Shown piece by piece: positions 19,911 through 28,897 of a DNA stretch of 64,000 nt. The translations under genes and the position numbers were made by a program. The notes under the pieces were generated by a model. It saw nothing but the letters and a program-made list of their open reading frames with translations. It was not told where the DNA came from and did not search any database. Source of the stretch: Usitatibacter palustris. GTDB lineage: Bacteria > Pseudomonadota > Gammaproteobacteria > Burkholderiales > Usitatibacteraceae. How positions within the stretch are numbered: position 1 is the first letter of the stretch; every line of letters begins with the position of its first letter. Location of the stretch: NCBI RefSeq assembly GCF_013003985.1, contig NZ_CP053073.1:1364001-1428000 (forward strand), written 5' to 3'.

Positions 19911-21569
19911 ATGACGTCATCGACACGCCTTCCGGCCCTCACCCGGACCTCGTTGTTCCTCCTCGTCGCGACGTGGCTTGCGACCGTCCCCAACGCCTAC
20001 ACCGTCCAGCTCTTCCACGAGTCGCGCTCGGCCGGCGAGGGCCTGGGCGCCCTGTTCTTTGCCTTCGGCGGTTGGCTGTTCCTGGTCACCGCTTCGCTGT
20101 TCCTGCTGGTGGTCCTCGGCCTGTTCTTCTGGGGTCGTGGGGCGAAACTGCTTTGCATGGCCGTGGTGCTGGCCGCCGCACCCTTGTCTTTCTTCAGCAC
20201 GTTCCTCGGCACCCGCTTCGACAAGACGATGCTGGTCAACATCGTGCAGACGAACCCGGGCGAGAGCCTCGAGCTCCTGAACGCGCGGTTGGTGGCGTGG
20301 GTGCTCGTTGTCGGCGTGCTGCCGGCGATCCTGCTCTGGCGCTGGCCGCTGCGGCCCAACGAGGGCCGGATCACCTCCGCCCTGCGCCCGGTGCTCGCGC
20401 TGATGGTGCTCGTCGTGATCACGACCGGGGTCGTGTACGCGCAGTACGCGCGCTACGCGACCGCAATCCGGAATCGGGACGTCACCTTCCACACCGTGGC
20501 GCCGGGCAATATCCTCGCGGCGGCCATTTCCGTGGGCGTGATGGAATTCGCCGCGAACACGGTCCGTGCGCCGCGAGGCACGGATGCGCACCAGGACTAT
20601 GCGATCGCGAAGCCCAGGCTCCTCATCTTCGTGCTGGGCGAAACGGCGCGTGCGCAGAACCACGGACTCAACGGCTACCTGCGGGACACCACACCACGGA
20701 TGCGCGCTTCACGCGGCTACTACTTTCCCGATACCGAGAGTTGCGGCACGGCCACGGCGATCTCTGTCCCGTGCATCTTCTCCGGATTCACGCGGCACGA
20801 ATTCTCCCTGCTGCGCGGGCGCGAGAATGAAACGCTGATCGACGTCGTGGTGCGATCGAAAGCCCGCGTCCTCTGGCTCGACAACGACTCCGGATGCAAG
20901 GGCGTGTGCGACAAGGCCGACTTCGTGGATTACACGGGCTCGAGCAATCCTCGCTGGTGCCCCGAGCCGGGCGAATGCCACGACGAGATCCTGCTCGACG
21001 GCCTCGAAGCGAAGATCCGCGCGGAAAAACGCGACACGCTCGTGGTCCTCCACTTGAAGGGTAGCCACGGGCCGGCGTACTACAAGCGCTATCCGCCCGC
21101 GTTCGAGCGCTTCGTGCCGGCGTGCCGCTCCAACGACCTCGCATCCTGCGACCGGGCCTCGCTTCGCAACGCCTACGACAACACGATTCTCTATACCGAT
21201 CACGTCGTGGGCGAATCCGTGCAACTCCTCGAGCGGCTCGGGGACCAGTTCGCGACGGCCTTGCTGTATGTGTCGGATCACGGCGAGTCGCTTGGAGAAA
21301 ACGGCCTGTACCTGCACGGAATGCCGTTCGCGGTCGCGCCGAAGGAGCAGACGCACGTGCCGATGTTTTCGTGGGTGTCGCCGCAGTTCATCCGGCTGGA
21401 ACGCTGGAATGCCGCGTGCATGCTGGGCCAGACGAAGGTGCCGCGGACACACGACAACGTCTACGCGACGGTGCTGGGCTTCATGGAGATCGAGTCGGTG
21501 GAGTACAAGCGCGAGCTCGATCTGTTCGAGCCCTGCGATCCGCCGTCCACGCCGCACCGCGCCCGATAA
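19911..21569 (+). CDS. eptA: Lipid A phosphoethanolamine transferase, EptA/MCR family
   Basis: Inner-membrane enzyme of 552 residues that transfers phosphoethanolamine from phosphatidylethanolamine to lipid A. Five N-terminal helices (about 14-35, 45-75, 80-100, 125-145, 160-180) precede a periplasmic sulfatase-fold domain. Zinc-site Glu244 lies in GETARAQN, the phospho-accepting Thr280 in ESCGTATAISVPC, and the Asp-His pair in SDHGESLGENG near residue 456. Multiple Cys in the catalytic domain fit the disulfides of EptA/MCR. Such enzymes change surface charge and polymyxin sensitivity. It stands alone, without a linked PmrAB pair. Confidence 0.92.
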   Translation: MTSSTRLPALTRTSLFLLVATWLATVPNAYTVQLFHESRSAGEGLGALFFAFGGWLFLVTASLFLLVVLGLFFWGRGAKLLCMAVVLAAAPLSFFSTFLGTRFDKTMLVNIVQTNPGESLELLNARLVAWVLVVGVLPAILLWRWPLRPNEGRITSALRPVLALMVLVVITTGVVYAQYARYATAIRNRDVTFHTVAPGNILAAAISVGVMEFAANTVRAPRGTDAHQDYAIAKPRLLIFVLGETARAQNHGLNGYLRDTTPRMRASRGYYFPDTESCGTATAISVPCIFSGFTRHEFSLLRGRENETLIDVVVRSKARVLWLDNDSGCKGVCDKADFVDYTGSSNPRWCPEPGECHDEILLDGLEAKIRAEKRDTLVVLHLKGSHGPAYYKRYPPAFERFVPACRSNDLASCDRASLRNAYDNTILYTDHVVGESVQLLERLGDQFATALLYVSDHGESLGENGLYLHGMPFAVAPKEQTHVPMFSWVSPQFIRLERWNAACMLGQTKVPRTHDNVYATVLGFMEIESVEYKRELDLFEPCDPPSTPHRAR

Positions 21570-21581
21570 TCGCGGACACGG

Positions 21582-22376
21582 CTACTGAGGCAAGGCCGGA
21601 TCGGCCGGGCAGAACTGCCGCGGCGCATACGCGAGCACGGTCTCGGCCGCTGCGGAACGCAGCCTCGCCTGCATTTCTTCGGTGACGTTCAGCCCCGGAA
21701 GGAAAGGCAGCGTGTCGGGTGAGGTGCCCGTCATCGTCGTGGCGATCGCCAGCGCGGCGAGGAATGCACCGGCGGGCGCCGAGTGGTTGCCGTCGGCGTC
21801 GTGCAGGATCAGCGACGGGGTGCGGGCACGTGCAAGATCCCACGCCTGCGGTACCGGTGCGACGCACGCGGGTTCAGCGCGGGCGATGGATGTGTAGACG
21901 TCGAGGATCCGCGGCGTTTCCGCGATGCCGTTTCGCGGCCACTCGGGAAAGATGATCGGCGTGGCGCGAGCGCTCCGGGCCTTGCGCACCAGCGAGACGG
22001 CGCCGTCGATCGGATACACGAACTGGCCGCTGCTGCTGTAGGGCTGCGCCTGGAGGACGACGAACGTCCACGTGCGGTTCTCCATCAGCTCGAGCGTGCC
22101 GGGATGACCCGCGCGTTCGTCGAGCATCATGATGCCCGGCGCCTGGGTCACGGCGACGGATTTTCCCGGCCGCGCGGCGCTCACCATTGCGGCGACCATC
22201 GAAGGCAGGTCGTTCGCCGCGGTGTGGCTGTTGCCCAGGAAGAGCAACGTGATGTCGGCCGTCGGCCCGATTGGCGGATTGGTGGTGGGTGGCGATGCGC
22301 TTCCGCCACCGCCGCCACCACCGCAGCCCAGGACGAGGAGGGCGAGCGCAACGCTGGCGGCGCGGCCGAACGGCAT
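21582..22376 (-). CDS. SGNH-like lipoprotein
   Basis: 264-residue exported protein with a lipobox VLGC (Cys18) followed by a run of Gly, as in surface lipoproteins. The LFLGNSHTAANDLP stretch near residues 49-62 resembles block I of SGNH/GDSL hydrolases with a Ser, and HDADGNHSAPAG near 195-206 could supply the Asp/His pair. Substrate unknown; an esterase role is inferred from these motifs only. The start shares one base with the stop of the preceding flavoprotein gene, implying coupling. Confidence 0.75.
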   Translation of the reverse strand: MPFGRAASVALALLVLGCGGGGGGGSASPPTTNPPIGPTADITLLFLGNSHTAANDLPSMVAAMVSAARPGKSVAVTQAPGIMMLDERAGHPGTLELMENRTWTFVVLQAQPYSSSGQFVYPIDGAVSLVRKARSARATPIIFPEWPRNGIAETPRILDVYTSIARAEPACVAPVPQAWDLARARTPSLILHDADGNHSAPAGAFLAALAIATTMTGTSPDTLPFLPGLNVTEEMQARLRSAAAETVLAYAPRQFCPADPALPQ

Positions 22377-25300
22377 CAGTCCGCCCGGGTTCGCAGGCCC
22401 GTTTGCCGCAGCGAGCGATCCACCCACTGCGCCGTGAGCTTCTCCTGCAGCGAGTTCTGCCCGAGGCGCTCGCGCAGCGCCGGGAAATCCACGCGGTCGA
22501 GCGGCTGGTCCTGGTTGAAGCACGAGAAGATGTACGTGACCTTGCCGGTCGCGGGATCGACGTGCGGCTGCAGGCACTGCGCGCAGATCTCTTTCATCAT
22601 GCATTGCATCGGCGAGTTGATCGAGCCAATGCCCACGTGATCGGGGCGCAGGTAGGGCTTGAGGATCGCGTGCCGCGCGCGGCCCACGGCGGCCATCATG
22701 CCGTCGGAACCGATCGCGATGACGCGCTTGGCGTCTTGCATCCGCACGGTCGCTTCGCCGAGGGCGCCGGACGCGTGCGCGGCCATGCCATCGACGATGT
22801 TGCCGACATACGTCTTGTCGCCGGGGCGCGTGGGCTTGAAGCCGGGCGCTTCGTCGCAGCACCAGATGACTTCATCGGCCGCGGCTTCGATCTCCGCAAC
22901 CTTGTAGCGGTCGATCAACTTCTTGTAGCCGGCGAAGTAGAGGACCTTCGATCCCTGGCGGCGGAAGTCCGCGCCGATCGAGAAGAGCACCGCGTTGCCG
23001 AGTCCGCCGCCGACGAGGACGACCGTCTCGCCGGGCGACGTGACCGTGGGCTTGCCGGTGGGTCCCATCAGCACAACGGGCTCGCCGGGCTTGAGGGTCG
23101 CGCACAGGTCGCTCGAGCCGCCCATCTCGAGCGCGATGATCGAGACGAGTCCCTTGTCGGCATCCACCCACGCACCGGTCATCGCGAGGCCTTCCATCGA
23201 CAGCGTGGTGCCTTCGACGCGCGTCGAGAGTGTCTCGAAGTTCTGGAGGCGATAGAACTGGCCGGGCTTGAACTTGCGCGCGGCGAGCGGGGCGCGCATC
23301 ACGACTTCGACGATCTTCGGCGTGAGGCGCTCGACGCGCTCCACGCGCGCACGCAGGAGGTCGTTGAGTTGCGCGATGAATCGCGGCGTCTCGGCGGCAT
23401 CGCGCGTCGGGCGGCGTTGTAGCACGCGGCTCACCACCGGATAGCCTTGCTTCGCCGAGCCCATCGCCTTCACGACGTTGCCGAAGAACGACGGGTGCAG
23501 GTCGCCGAAGTAGCTGATGTAGCGGTTCTCGGCGTCGCGCGACATCAGCACCTGCGGATTGCTCGGCTTCGCGGAGCGCTCGGGCGTGACCGGGTTGCCG
23601 TCGTCGTCGATCGCGCGGAAGTACTTGCCGTCGAGGACGAAGCCCTTGCGATCCTCGCGGGCGAGCACCGTGTTGGGCTGCGTGCCGGCGGCGATGAGGA
23701 TGGTCTTCGCGGCGAGCTCGACTTCGCTCGTGGCGCCTTCCGCGGTGGCCGCGCTGGCGATGAGCGAGCGCGCGTGGCCGAAGCGATCGAGCTCGATGCG
23801 CGCCGGCGTGAGGTTCTCGGCGAAGCGGATGCCTTCCTCGAGCGCCTTCTCCACTTCCTCGTGGTTGAGCGTGTACGACGGGCTGTCGATGAGCCGCTTG
23901 CGGTAGGCGATGGTCGCCCCGCCCCAGGACTGGAGGAGCTCGACGATCTTCGCGTCGCGTCCCTCGCGAGCGGCATCCGCGCGCTCGCGGCGGAGGGCGA
24001 GCGCGTGCGCGAGGAACACTTCCGCGGCTTCGGTTTCCTCTTCGTTCCACTCGTTGCGCACGGTGCCCGCGCTGCGCTCGGCGCAGAGGGCCTCGTAGCG
24101 CGCGAGGAACTTTTCGACCTGAACGGGATAGTAGGCGAGCGATTCGGTGGCCGTGTCGACCGCCGTGAGGCCGCCACCGATCACGACGATCGGCAAGCGC
24201 ACCTGCATGTTCGCGATCGATTCGGTGCGTGCCGCGCCGGTGAGCTGCAGGCCCATGAGGAAGTCGGACGCAGCACGCACCCCGCGGGCGAGGCCGTTGG
24301 GAAGGTCGAGGATCGTGGGCTTGCCGGCCCCGAGCGCGAGGGCGATGTGATCGAAGCCCAGCGACCACGCGTCTTCCGACGTGATCGTGCCGCCGAAGCG
24401 GATGCCGCCGATCATCGCGAACTGCGAGCGCCGTTCGACGAGCAGCCGCGCCATCTTCAGGAAATTCTTGTCCCAGCGCACGGTGATGCCGTACTCGGCG
24501 ACACCGCCGAAGCCCGCCATCACGCGGCCGTCGAGCGGCTCCTTGAGGCTCGCGACATCGCGGATCGGATGGAACGCCACGCGGCTGCCATCGGCGGCCA
24601 CGCCGGAAATCGCGGGGTCAAGCGGCTCGATCTTGAGGCCATCCACGATCACGACCGTGTGGCCATCATTCATGAGGTGATGCGACACGGTGAAGCCCGC
24701 AGGGCCCGCGCCGACGACGAGCACGCGCTTGCCGGTGGGGGGCAGTGGGAGCGGACGTCGGAGATTCAGCGGATTCCAGCGCGTGAGCAGCGAATAGATC
24801 TCGAAGCCCCACGGCAGCTCGAGGATGTCCTTCAATGTGCGCGTCTCGGCCTGCGGGATGTCGACGGGTGTTTGCTTCTGGTAGATGCACGCCTTCATGC
24901 AGTCGTTGCAGATGCGGTGACCCGTGGCGCACACCGTCGGGTTGTCGATCACGATCATCGCGAGGGCGCCGACGGACCAGCCCTCGGTCTTCAGCTTGTG
25001 GAACTCGGAGATGCGTTCCTCGAGCGGGCAGCCCGCGAGCGGAATGCCGAACGGGCTCTTCTTAAACGCGATCGTGCCGTCTTCCGCGGGCTTTTCCTTC
25101 AGACCCTTGGAGCACGAGTCCTTGCCCTGCTCGTGGCACCAGATGCAGTAGTTGGCCTCGTCGAGCGCGCCGGCGAGGTTGGTCCCCGGGTCGGTGAGCG
25201 CGAAACCGCTGCGGCGGCGGATGTGATGAAGCGTATGGACGGTGTAGCCCGCCTTCGTATCCGTATCGACGGGCACGAGGTGCATCGGGTCCACGCGTTG

Positions 25301-25879
25301 CGGCGGCTTGAAGAGCACGCCGCCCTTGTAGCGGCGCCGGCCCTCGGCGGTGTGCGCGGCCCACGCGGCGAAGCGCTCGGCGGCGGCGAGGGCTTCGGCG
25401 TTGCCGGTTTCGTCCTCCTGCCAGGCGAGCACGTGAGTCGCGAACGAGAGCTCCTCGAACGGAGCGCCGAGGAAGCCCGCGACCTGCGCTTCGAGCGCGG
25501 CGCCGTCGAACGCGGCGGCCTCGTCGGCCTTGATCTTGAGCATCGCGCGGCGTTGCACGAACTTGCGCTTCACGCGGTAGAGCGGGGCGAGGGCTTCGAC
25601 TCCGGCCTGCAGCGCTTCGACCTCGCCTTCGATGTCGAAGAGCTCGCCGATGAAACGGTCGAGTGTCGGCGCCGCGGCGATCAGCAGCTCGGCTTCTTCC
25701 TTGTAGGAAAGTGACGCAACGCTGTTACGCGCCGTGACGAACCGATCGTGGAGCGCGCTGTCTTCACGGCGTAGCATGTCGAGAAAGGCCGCATCGACCC
25801 TCTCGAGGCCGGGGCGGTCGTGGAGGTCTTCGAAACGAAGGCTGAAGGCGAGACGCAGGGGCTTGGTAGCGGCGGACAT
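22376..25879 (-). CDS. Large iron-sulfur flavoprotein: GltD-like plus PyrK/FNR-like fusion
   Basis: Cytosolic 1167-residue oxidoreductase. Residues about 1-240 are a unique helical region. Two Cys clusters follow: CIWCHEQGKDSC and then CATGHRICNDCMKAC (about residues 245-335), reminiscent of the iron-sulfur head of GltD and dihydropyrimidine dehydrogenase. A GltD-type FAD/NAD(P) module follows (VLVVGAGPAG near 388; second dinucleotide motif VVIGGGLTAVD near 570). The last third is a ferredoxin-reductase-like FAD/NAD domain ending in a PyrK-like [2Fe-2S] site, CMMKEICAQC plus FSCF. The start at 25879 (MSAATK) is preferred over an ATG 15 bp earlier. Electron donor and acceptor are unknown. It is divergent from egtD, 89 bp away. 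Confidence 0.8.
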   Translation of the reverse strand: MSAATKPLRLAFSLRFEDLHDRPGLERVDAAFLDMLRREDSALHDRFVTARNSVASLSYKEEAELLIAAAPTLDRFIGELFDIEGEVEALQAGVEALAPLYRVKRKFVQRRAMLKIKADEAAAFDGAALEAQVAGFLGAPFEELSFATHVLAWQEDETGNAEALAAAERFAAWAAHTAEGRRRYKGGVLFKPPQRVDPMHLVPVDTDTKAGYTVHTLHHIRRRSGFALTDPGTNLAGALDEANYCIWCHEQGKDSCSKGLKEKPAEDGTIAFKKSPFGIPLAGCPLEERISEFHKLKTEGWSVGALAMIVIDNPTVCATGHRICNDCMKACIYQKQTPVDIPQAETRTLKDILELPWGFEIYSLLTRWNPLNLRRPLPLPPTGKRVLVVGAGPAGFTVSHHLMNDGHTVVIVDGLKIEPLDPAISGVAADGSRVAFHPIRDVASLKEPLDGRVMAGFGGVAEYGITVRWDKNFLKMARLLVERRSQFAMIGGIRFGGTITSEDAWSLGFDHIALALGAGKPTILDLPNGLARGVRAASDFLMGLQLTGAARTESIANMQVRLPIVVIGGGLTAVDTATESLAYYPVQVEKFLARYEALCAERSAGTVRNEWNEEETEAAEVFLAHALALRRERADAAREGRDAKIVELLQSWGGATIAYRKRLIDSPSYTLNHEEVEKALEEGIRFAENLTPARIELDRFGHARSLIASAATAEGATSEVELAAKTILIAAGTQPNTVLAREDRKGFVLDGKYFRAIDDDGNPVTPERSAKPSNPQVLMSRDAENRYISYFGDLHPSFFGNVVKAMGSAKQGYPVVSRVLQRRPTRDAAETPRFIAQLNDLLRARVERVERLTPKIVEVVMRAPLAARKFKPGQFYRLQNFETLSTRVEGTTLSMEGLAMTGAWVDADKGLVSIIALEMGGSSDLCATLKPGEPVVLMGPTGKPTVTSPGETVVLVGGGLGNAVLFSIGADFRRQGSKVLYFAGYKKLIDRYKVAEIEAAADEVIWCCDEAPGFKPTRPGDKTYVGNIVDGMAAHASGALGEATVRMQDAKRVIAIGSDGMMAAVGRARHAILKPYLRPDHVGIGSINSPMQCMMKEICAQCLQPHVDPATGKVTYIFSCFNQDQPLDRVDFPALRERLGQNSLQEKLTAQWVDRSLRQTGLRTRAD

Positions 25880-25968
25880 GCCGTATTCTCGCATCCGGGC
25901 GGCCTTGCTTCGCGTATTCCCGGAGTCCGCTTGGGGGCATTCCCCGCGCCATCGAGGAGGAAAAGCCG

Positions 25969-26964
25969 GTGAGCAGCGTCGTCCACCTGAAGAAGCCCGC
26001 GGCCGATGCGCGCGGGTACAGCATCGTCCACCGGCCCGGCAAGGCCATCGTCGACGAGCGCGCGGAGGTCGTCGCGGGCCTGCTCGCGGCGCCGGCGCGA
26101 ATCGCGCCCAAGTATTTCTACGACGAGCTCGGCTGCGCGCTCTACGGCGCGATCTGCCAGCTCCCCGAGTACTACCCCACGCGCACCGAGATCGCGATCT
26201 TCCGCGATTTCCGCAGCGAGATCGCCGAGGCTGTGGGCCAGGGCGGCCAGTTCGTCGACCTCGGCGCCGGCGATTGCTGCAAGGCCGAGGCGTGGCTGCC
26301 GTTCCTCAATCCCGCTCGCTACCTGGCCGTGGATATCGCCGGCCCGGAAATCGAGCGAGCACTCTCGCGCATGGCGCCCGATTTTCCCGGCACCGAACTC
26401 GTGGGTGTGGTGACCGACTTCACGCATGGCGTCGATCTCGAGGGGCTTCTCGATGAGCGCGAGGTCACGTTCTTCTACCCGGGCTCGAGCATCGGCAATT
26501 TTTCGCCGGAGGATGCGCGCGCACTGCTCGCGTCGATCCATCGCGCCTGCGCGACGCGGCCCGGAAGCGGCCTGCTGATCGGCGTGGATGGCAAGAAGGA
26601 AAAGGCGCTGCTCGATGCCGCCTACGACGATGCGCTGGGTGTGACGGCCTCGTTCAACCGCAACATCCTGCTGCATCTCAATCGCCGCTTCGGGTTCGAC
26701 TTCGCGCTCGATGCCTTCACGCATCGCGGCTTCTACAACGAGACCGCCGGCCGCGTGGAAATGCACCTAGAGGCCGTGAGCGAACAGGTCGTGAAGGCGC
26801 GCGGTTACGAGCGCACGTTCGCCAAGGGCGAGCGTATCCACACGGAGAATTCGTACAAGTACACGCCGGGTGAGGTCGCAGCACTCCTGCAGGATTCGGG
26901 ATTCACGCGCACGCGCCGGTGGTCCAGCCCTGGCGACGGCTACTCCGTCTTCTACGCGTCCTGA
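25969..26964 (+). CDS. egtD: L-histidine N(alpha)-methyltransferase EgtD
   Basis: SAM-dependent enzyme of 331 residues that trimethylates histidine to hercynine, the common precursor of ergothioneine and selenoneine. Family motifs are KYFYDELG (48-55), EYYPTRTE (67-74), the SAM loop DLGAGD (97-102), FFYPGSSIGNF near 165-175, and a C-terminal RIHTENSYKY. The start is GTG with a very strong AGGAGG a few bases upstream. It is divergent from the large flavoprotein and convergent with the methyltransferase gene, overlapping it by 13 bp. It would supply hercynine to both EgtB and SenA encoded nearby. Confidence 0.95.
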   Translation: MSSVVHLKKPAADARGYSIVHRPGKAIVDERAEVVAGLLAAPARIAPKYFYDELGCALYGAICQLPEYYPTRTEIAIFRDFRSEIAEAVGQGGQFVDLGAGDCCKAEAWLPFLNPARYLAVDIAGPEIERALSRMAPDFPGTELVGVVTDFTHGVDLEGLLDEREVTFFYPGSSIGNFSPEDARALLASIHRACATRPGSGLLIGVDGKKEKALLDAAYDDALGVTASFNRNILLHLNRRFGFDFALDAFTHRGFYNETAGRVEMHLEAVSEQVVKARGYERTFAKGERIHTENSYKYTPGEVAALLQDSGFTRTRRWSSPGDGYSVFYAS

Positions 26965-27584
26965 CGCACGCGCCCCGTGGCGATGTAGTGCTGGCTGAAG
27001 GGGCTCGTTCGCACCCGGAAGTCCGTGAGGAATTCCGGCATCAGCGACCACGGCGCGTCCATGCCCTCGAAGTTCGTGATGTAACCCCGGTGACTCAGGC
27101 GTAAATACCAATTCGCGGGTGCCAGCCACGGCGCATAGAGCTTCGTGCTGGTCGCGGCCACGCGGGCACCGGGCTTCGCCAGGCGCATGAGGTTGGCGAG
27201 CGACGTGCGCGAACGCAGGATGTCGTGCGTGTAGCTCAGGAGGATTGCATCGAACGGGACCGGCGCGCGGTAATCCTCGGCGGTGGCGCATTGCAAGTCG
27301 ACATTCGCAAATCCGGAGTCACTGACGCGATGCGCCGCGATCTCCAGCATCTCCGGGGATGGATCGAACGCGAAGACGTGGCCGTTGGTGCAGACGGCGG
27401 CAGCGAGCTTCGGCAGGCACCAGCCGGTGCCGCAGCCTGCGTCGAGGACAAAGTCACCCGCGCGCAGATCGAGGGCCGCGATCGTCTCGTTGCGAATGTT
27501 GTCGATCAGCTGCGTGCGCCGGTCATAGCGAGGCGCGAGCTTGCGATAGTGCTCGAGGGATTCGGCGAGGTTGGCGCCGCTCAC
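26952..27584 (-). CDS. Class I SAM-dependent methyltransferase of the egt/sen locus
   Basis: Soluble 210-residue methyltransferase. The SAM-binding motif VLDAGCGTGW lies at 46-55, with an acidic residue in FAFDPSPEML (71-80) for the ribose, and DAILLSYTHDIL near 121-132 as motif IV. The C-terminal half is Trp/Tyr-rich (LYAPWLAPANWYLRL). The start is a GTG overlapping the egtB stop (GTGA), so it is translated with egtB. No methylation step follows EgtB or SenA in the published pathways. Its position suggests it methylates ergothioneine, selenoneine or an intermediate, but this is inference. It does not resemble the methyltransferase domain of OvoA as I recall it. Confidence 0.85.
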   Translation of the reverse strand: MSGANLAESLEHYRKLAPRYDRRTQLIDNIRNETIAALDLRAGDFVLDAGCGTGWCLPKLAAAVCTNGHVFAFDPSPEMLEIAAHRVSDSGFANVDLQCATAEDYRAPVPFDAILLSYTHDILRSRTSLANLMRLAKPGARVAATSTKLYAPWLAPANWYLRLSHRGYITNFEGMDAPWSLMPEFLTDFRVRTSPFSQHYIATGRVRQDA

Positions 27585-28867
27585 GGTGCGTCGCGCGCGA
27601 GCCGCAGTCCGGAGAACTGCCAACGCACGTCCGGCGGGAAGAAATTGCGGTAGCTCGCGCGGATGTGCGAGGCGGGCGTTGCGCAGGAGCCGCCGCGCAG
27701 CACGTACTGGCCGCACATGAACTTGCCGTTGTATTCGCCGACCGCGCCGGCCTCGGGGCGGAATCCGGGGTACGGGCCGTAATCGCTGCGGGTCCACTCC
27801 CACACGTCGCCGAACATTTGCGCGGGCACGCCGCGCGGCGAGGCTTCGCGCAACGCGAGCGGATGGAACGCGGCGCTCTCGAGGAAGTTGCCCTCGCGCG
27901 CGACACCGGCGGCGGCGACCTCCCATTCGGCCTCGGTGGGCAGGCGTGCATCGGCCCAACGGGCGAACGCCTCGGCTTCGAGGAAGCTCACGTGACAGAC
28001 GGGCGCGTTCGGATCGACGGGCATGAGGCCGCGCAGCGTGAACGTGTGCCATTGGCCGTCGCGCTTTTCCCAGTAGAGCGGTGCTTCCCAACCGCGGGCC
28101 TGCACGGCGTCCCAGCCGAGCGAGAGCCAGAGCTCGGGCCGGCGATAGCCGCCGTCTTCGATGAAGGCGATGAAGTCGCCGTGCGTGACCGGGTGCGAGG
28201 CGAGTTCGAACGCGGGCAGGAACACGCGGTGGCGCGGCGTCTCGTTGTCGAAGGCGAAGCCCGCGCCGTCGTGACCGATCTCGTGCAGCCCCTCGGCGAA
28301 CGCGATCCAGTCGGCCTTGCGCGCCTGCACCGAGGTGAGCGGCCAGTGTTTCTCGTAGGCGGGCTTGAGCGGATTGCGCGACAGCATGTGTTTCAAGTCG
28401 GTGAGGATCAGCTCCTGGTGCTGCTGCTCGTGGTTCAGGCCCAGCTCGATGAGCGCGGCCACGGGCTCGGCGTGCGCGGCATCATGGAGGAAGTCGTCCA
28501 TCGCGGTTTCGACGTGGTCGCGATAGGCCATCACGGCATCGAGGTCGGGCCGCGTGATCAGGCCGCGCTCGGGGCGAGGGTGCTTGTCGCCGACACCGTT
28601 GTAGTACGAATTGAAGAGGACCTTGAACGCGGGATCGAACGCGCGGTACTGCGGCGCGTGCTGCGACAGGATGAAGGTCTCGAAGAACCACGTCGTGTGC
28701 GCGAGGTGCCACTTCGTGGGACTCGCATCGGGCATCGACTGGATGGCGCAATCCTCGGCCGAGAGCGGTGCGGCGAGCGCGCGGGTGCGGGCGCGGATCT
28801 CGCGGAAGCGCTGTTCCAGCGCGGACAATCGTGAGGCAAGGGGTGCGGCGCGCGCGTTCGAATCCAC
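27581..28867 (-). CDS. egtB: Ergothioneine biosynthesis sulfoxide synthase EgtB
   Basis: Non-heme iron enzyme of 428 residues that couples hercynine to a thiol donor and forms a sulfoxide. The N-terminal DinB-like domain supplies the iron-binding His57 in KWHLAHTTW and His146/His150 in HEQQH. The C-terminal formylglycine-generating-enzyme-like domain (about 195-428) has GFAFDNE, RLPTEAEWEVAAAG, GDVWEWT and the final NFFPPDVRWQFSGLRLARD. It is the third gene of senB-selD-egtB-methyltransferase, starting 30 bp after selD. Whether the donor is Cys or gamma-Glu-Cys cannot be told by eye. No EgtE-type lyase is in the window. Confidence 0.93.
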   Translation of the reverse strand: MDSNARAAPLASRLSALEQRFREIRARTRALAAPLSAEDCAIQSMPDASPTKWHLAHTTWFFETFILSQHAPQYRAFDPAFKVLFNSYYNGVGDKHPRPERGLITRPDLDAVMAYRDHVETAMDDFLHDAAHAEPVAALIELGLNHEQQHQELILTDLKHMLSRNPLKPAYEKHWPLTSVQARKADWIAFAEGLHEIGHDGAGFAFDNETPRHRVFLPAFELASHPVTHGDFIAFIEDGGYRRPELWLSLGWDAVQARGWEAPLYWEKRDGQWHTFTLRGLMPVDPNAPVCHVSFLEAEAFARWADARLPTEAEWEVAAAGVAREGNFLESAAFHPLALREASPRGVPAQMFGDVWEWTRSDYGPYPGFRPEAGAVGEYNGKFMCGQYVLRGGSCATPASHIRASYRNFFPPDVRWQFSGLRLARDAP

Positions 28868-28897
28868 GGACTCCTCCTTGGCGTTTTTGCGGGCGAC

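Noticed and set aside
23447..25714. A 755-codon plus-strand frame opposite the flavoprotein
   Set aside because: Antisense shadow with low-complexity Arg/Glu/Ala composition and no recognisable motif.
26952..28867. egtB plus methyltransferase as a split OvoA (ovothiol synthase)
   Set aside because: The EgtB motifs and presence of egtD, senA and senB fit hercynine-based chemistry, and the methyltransferase does not look like the OvoA C-terminal domain. It is kept only as an alternative.
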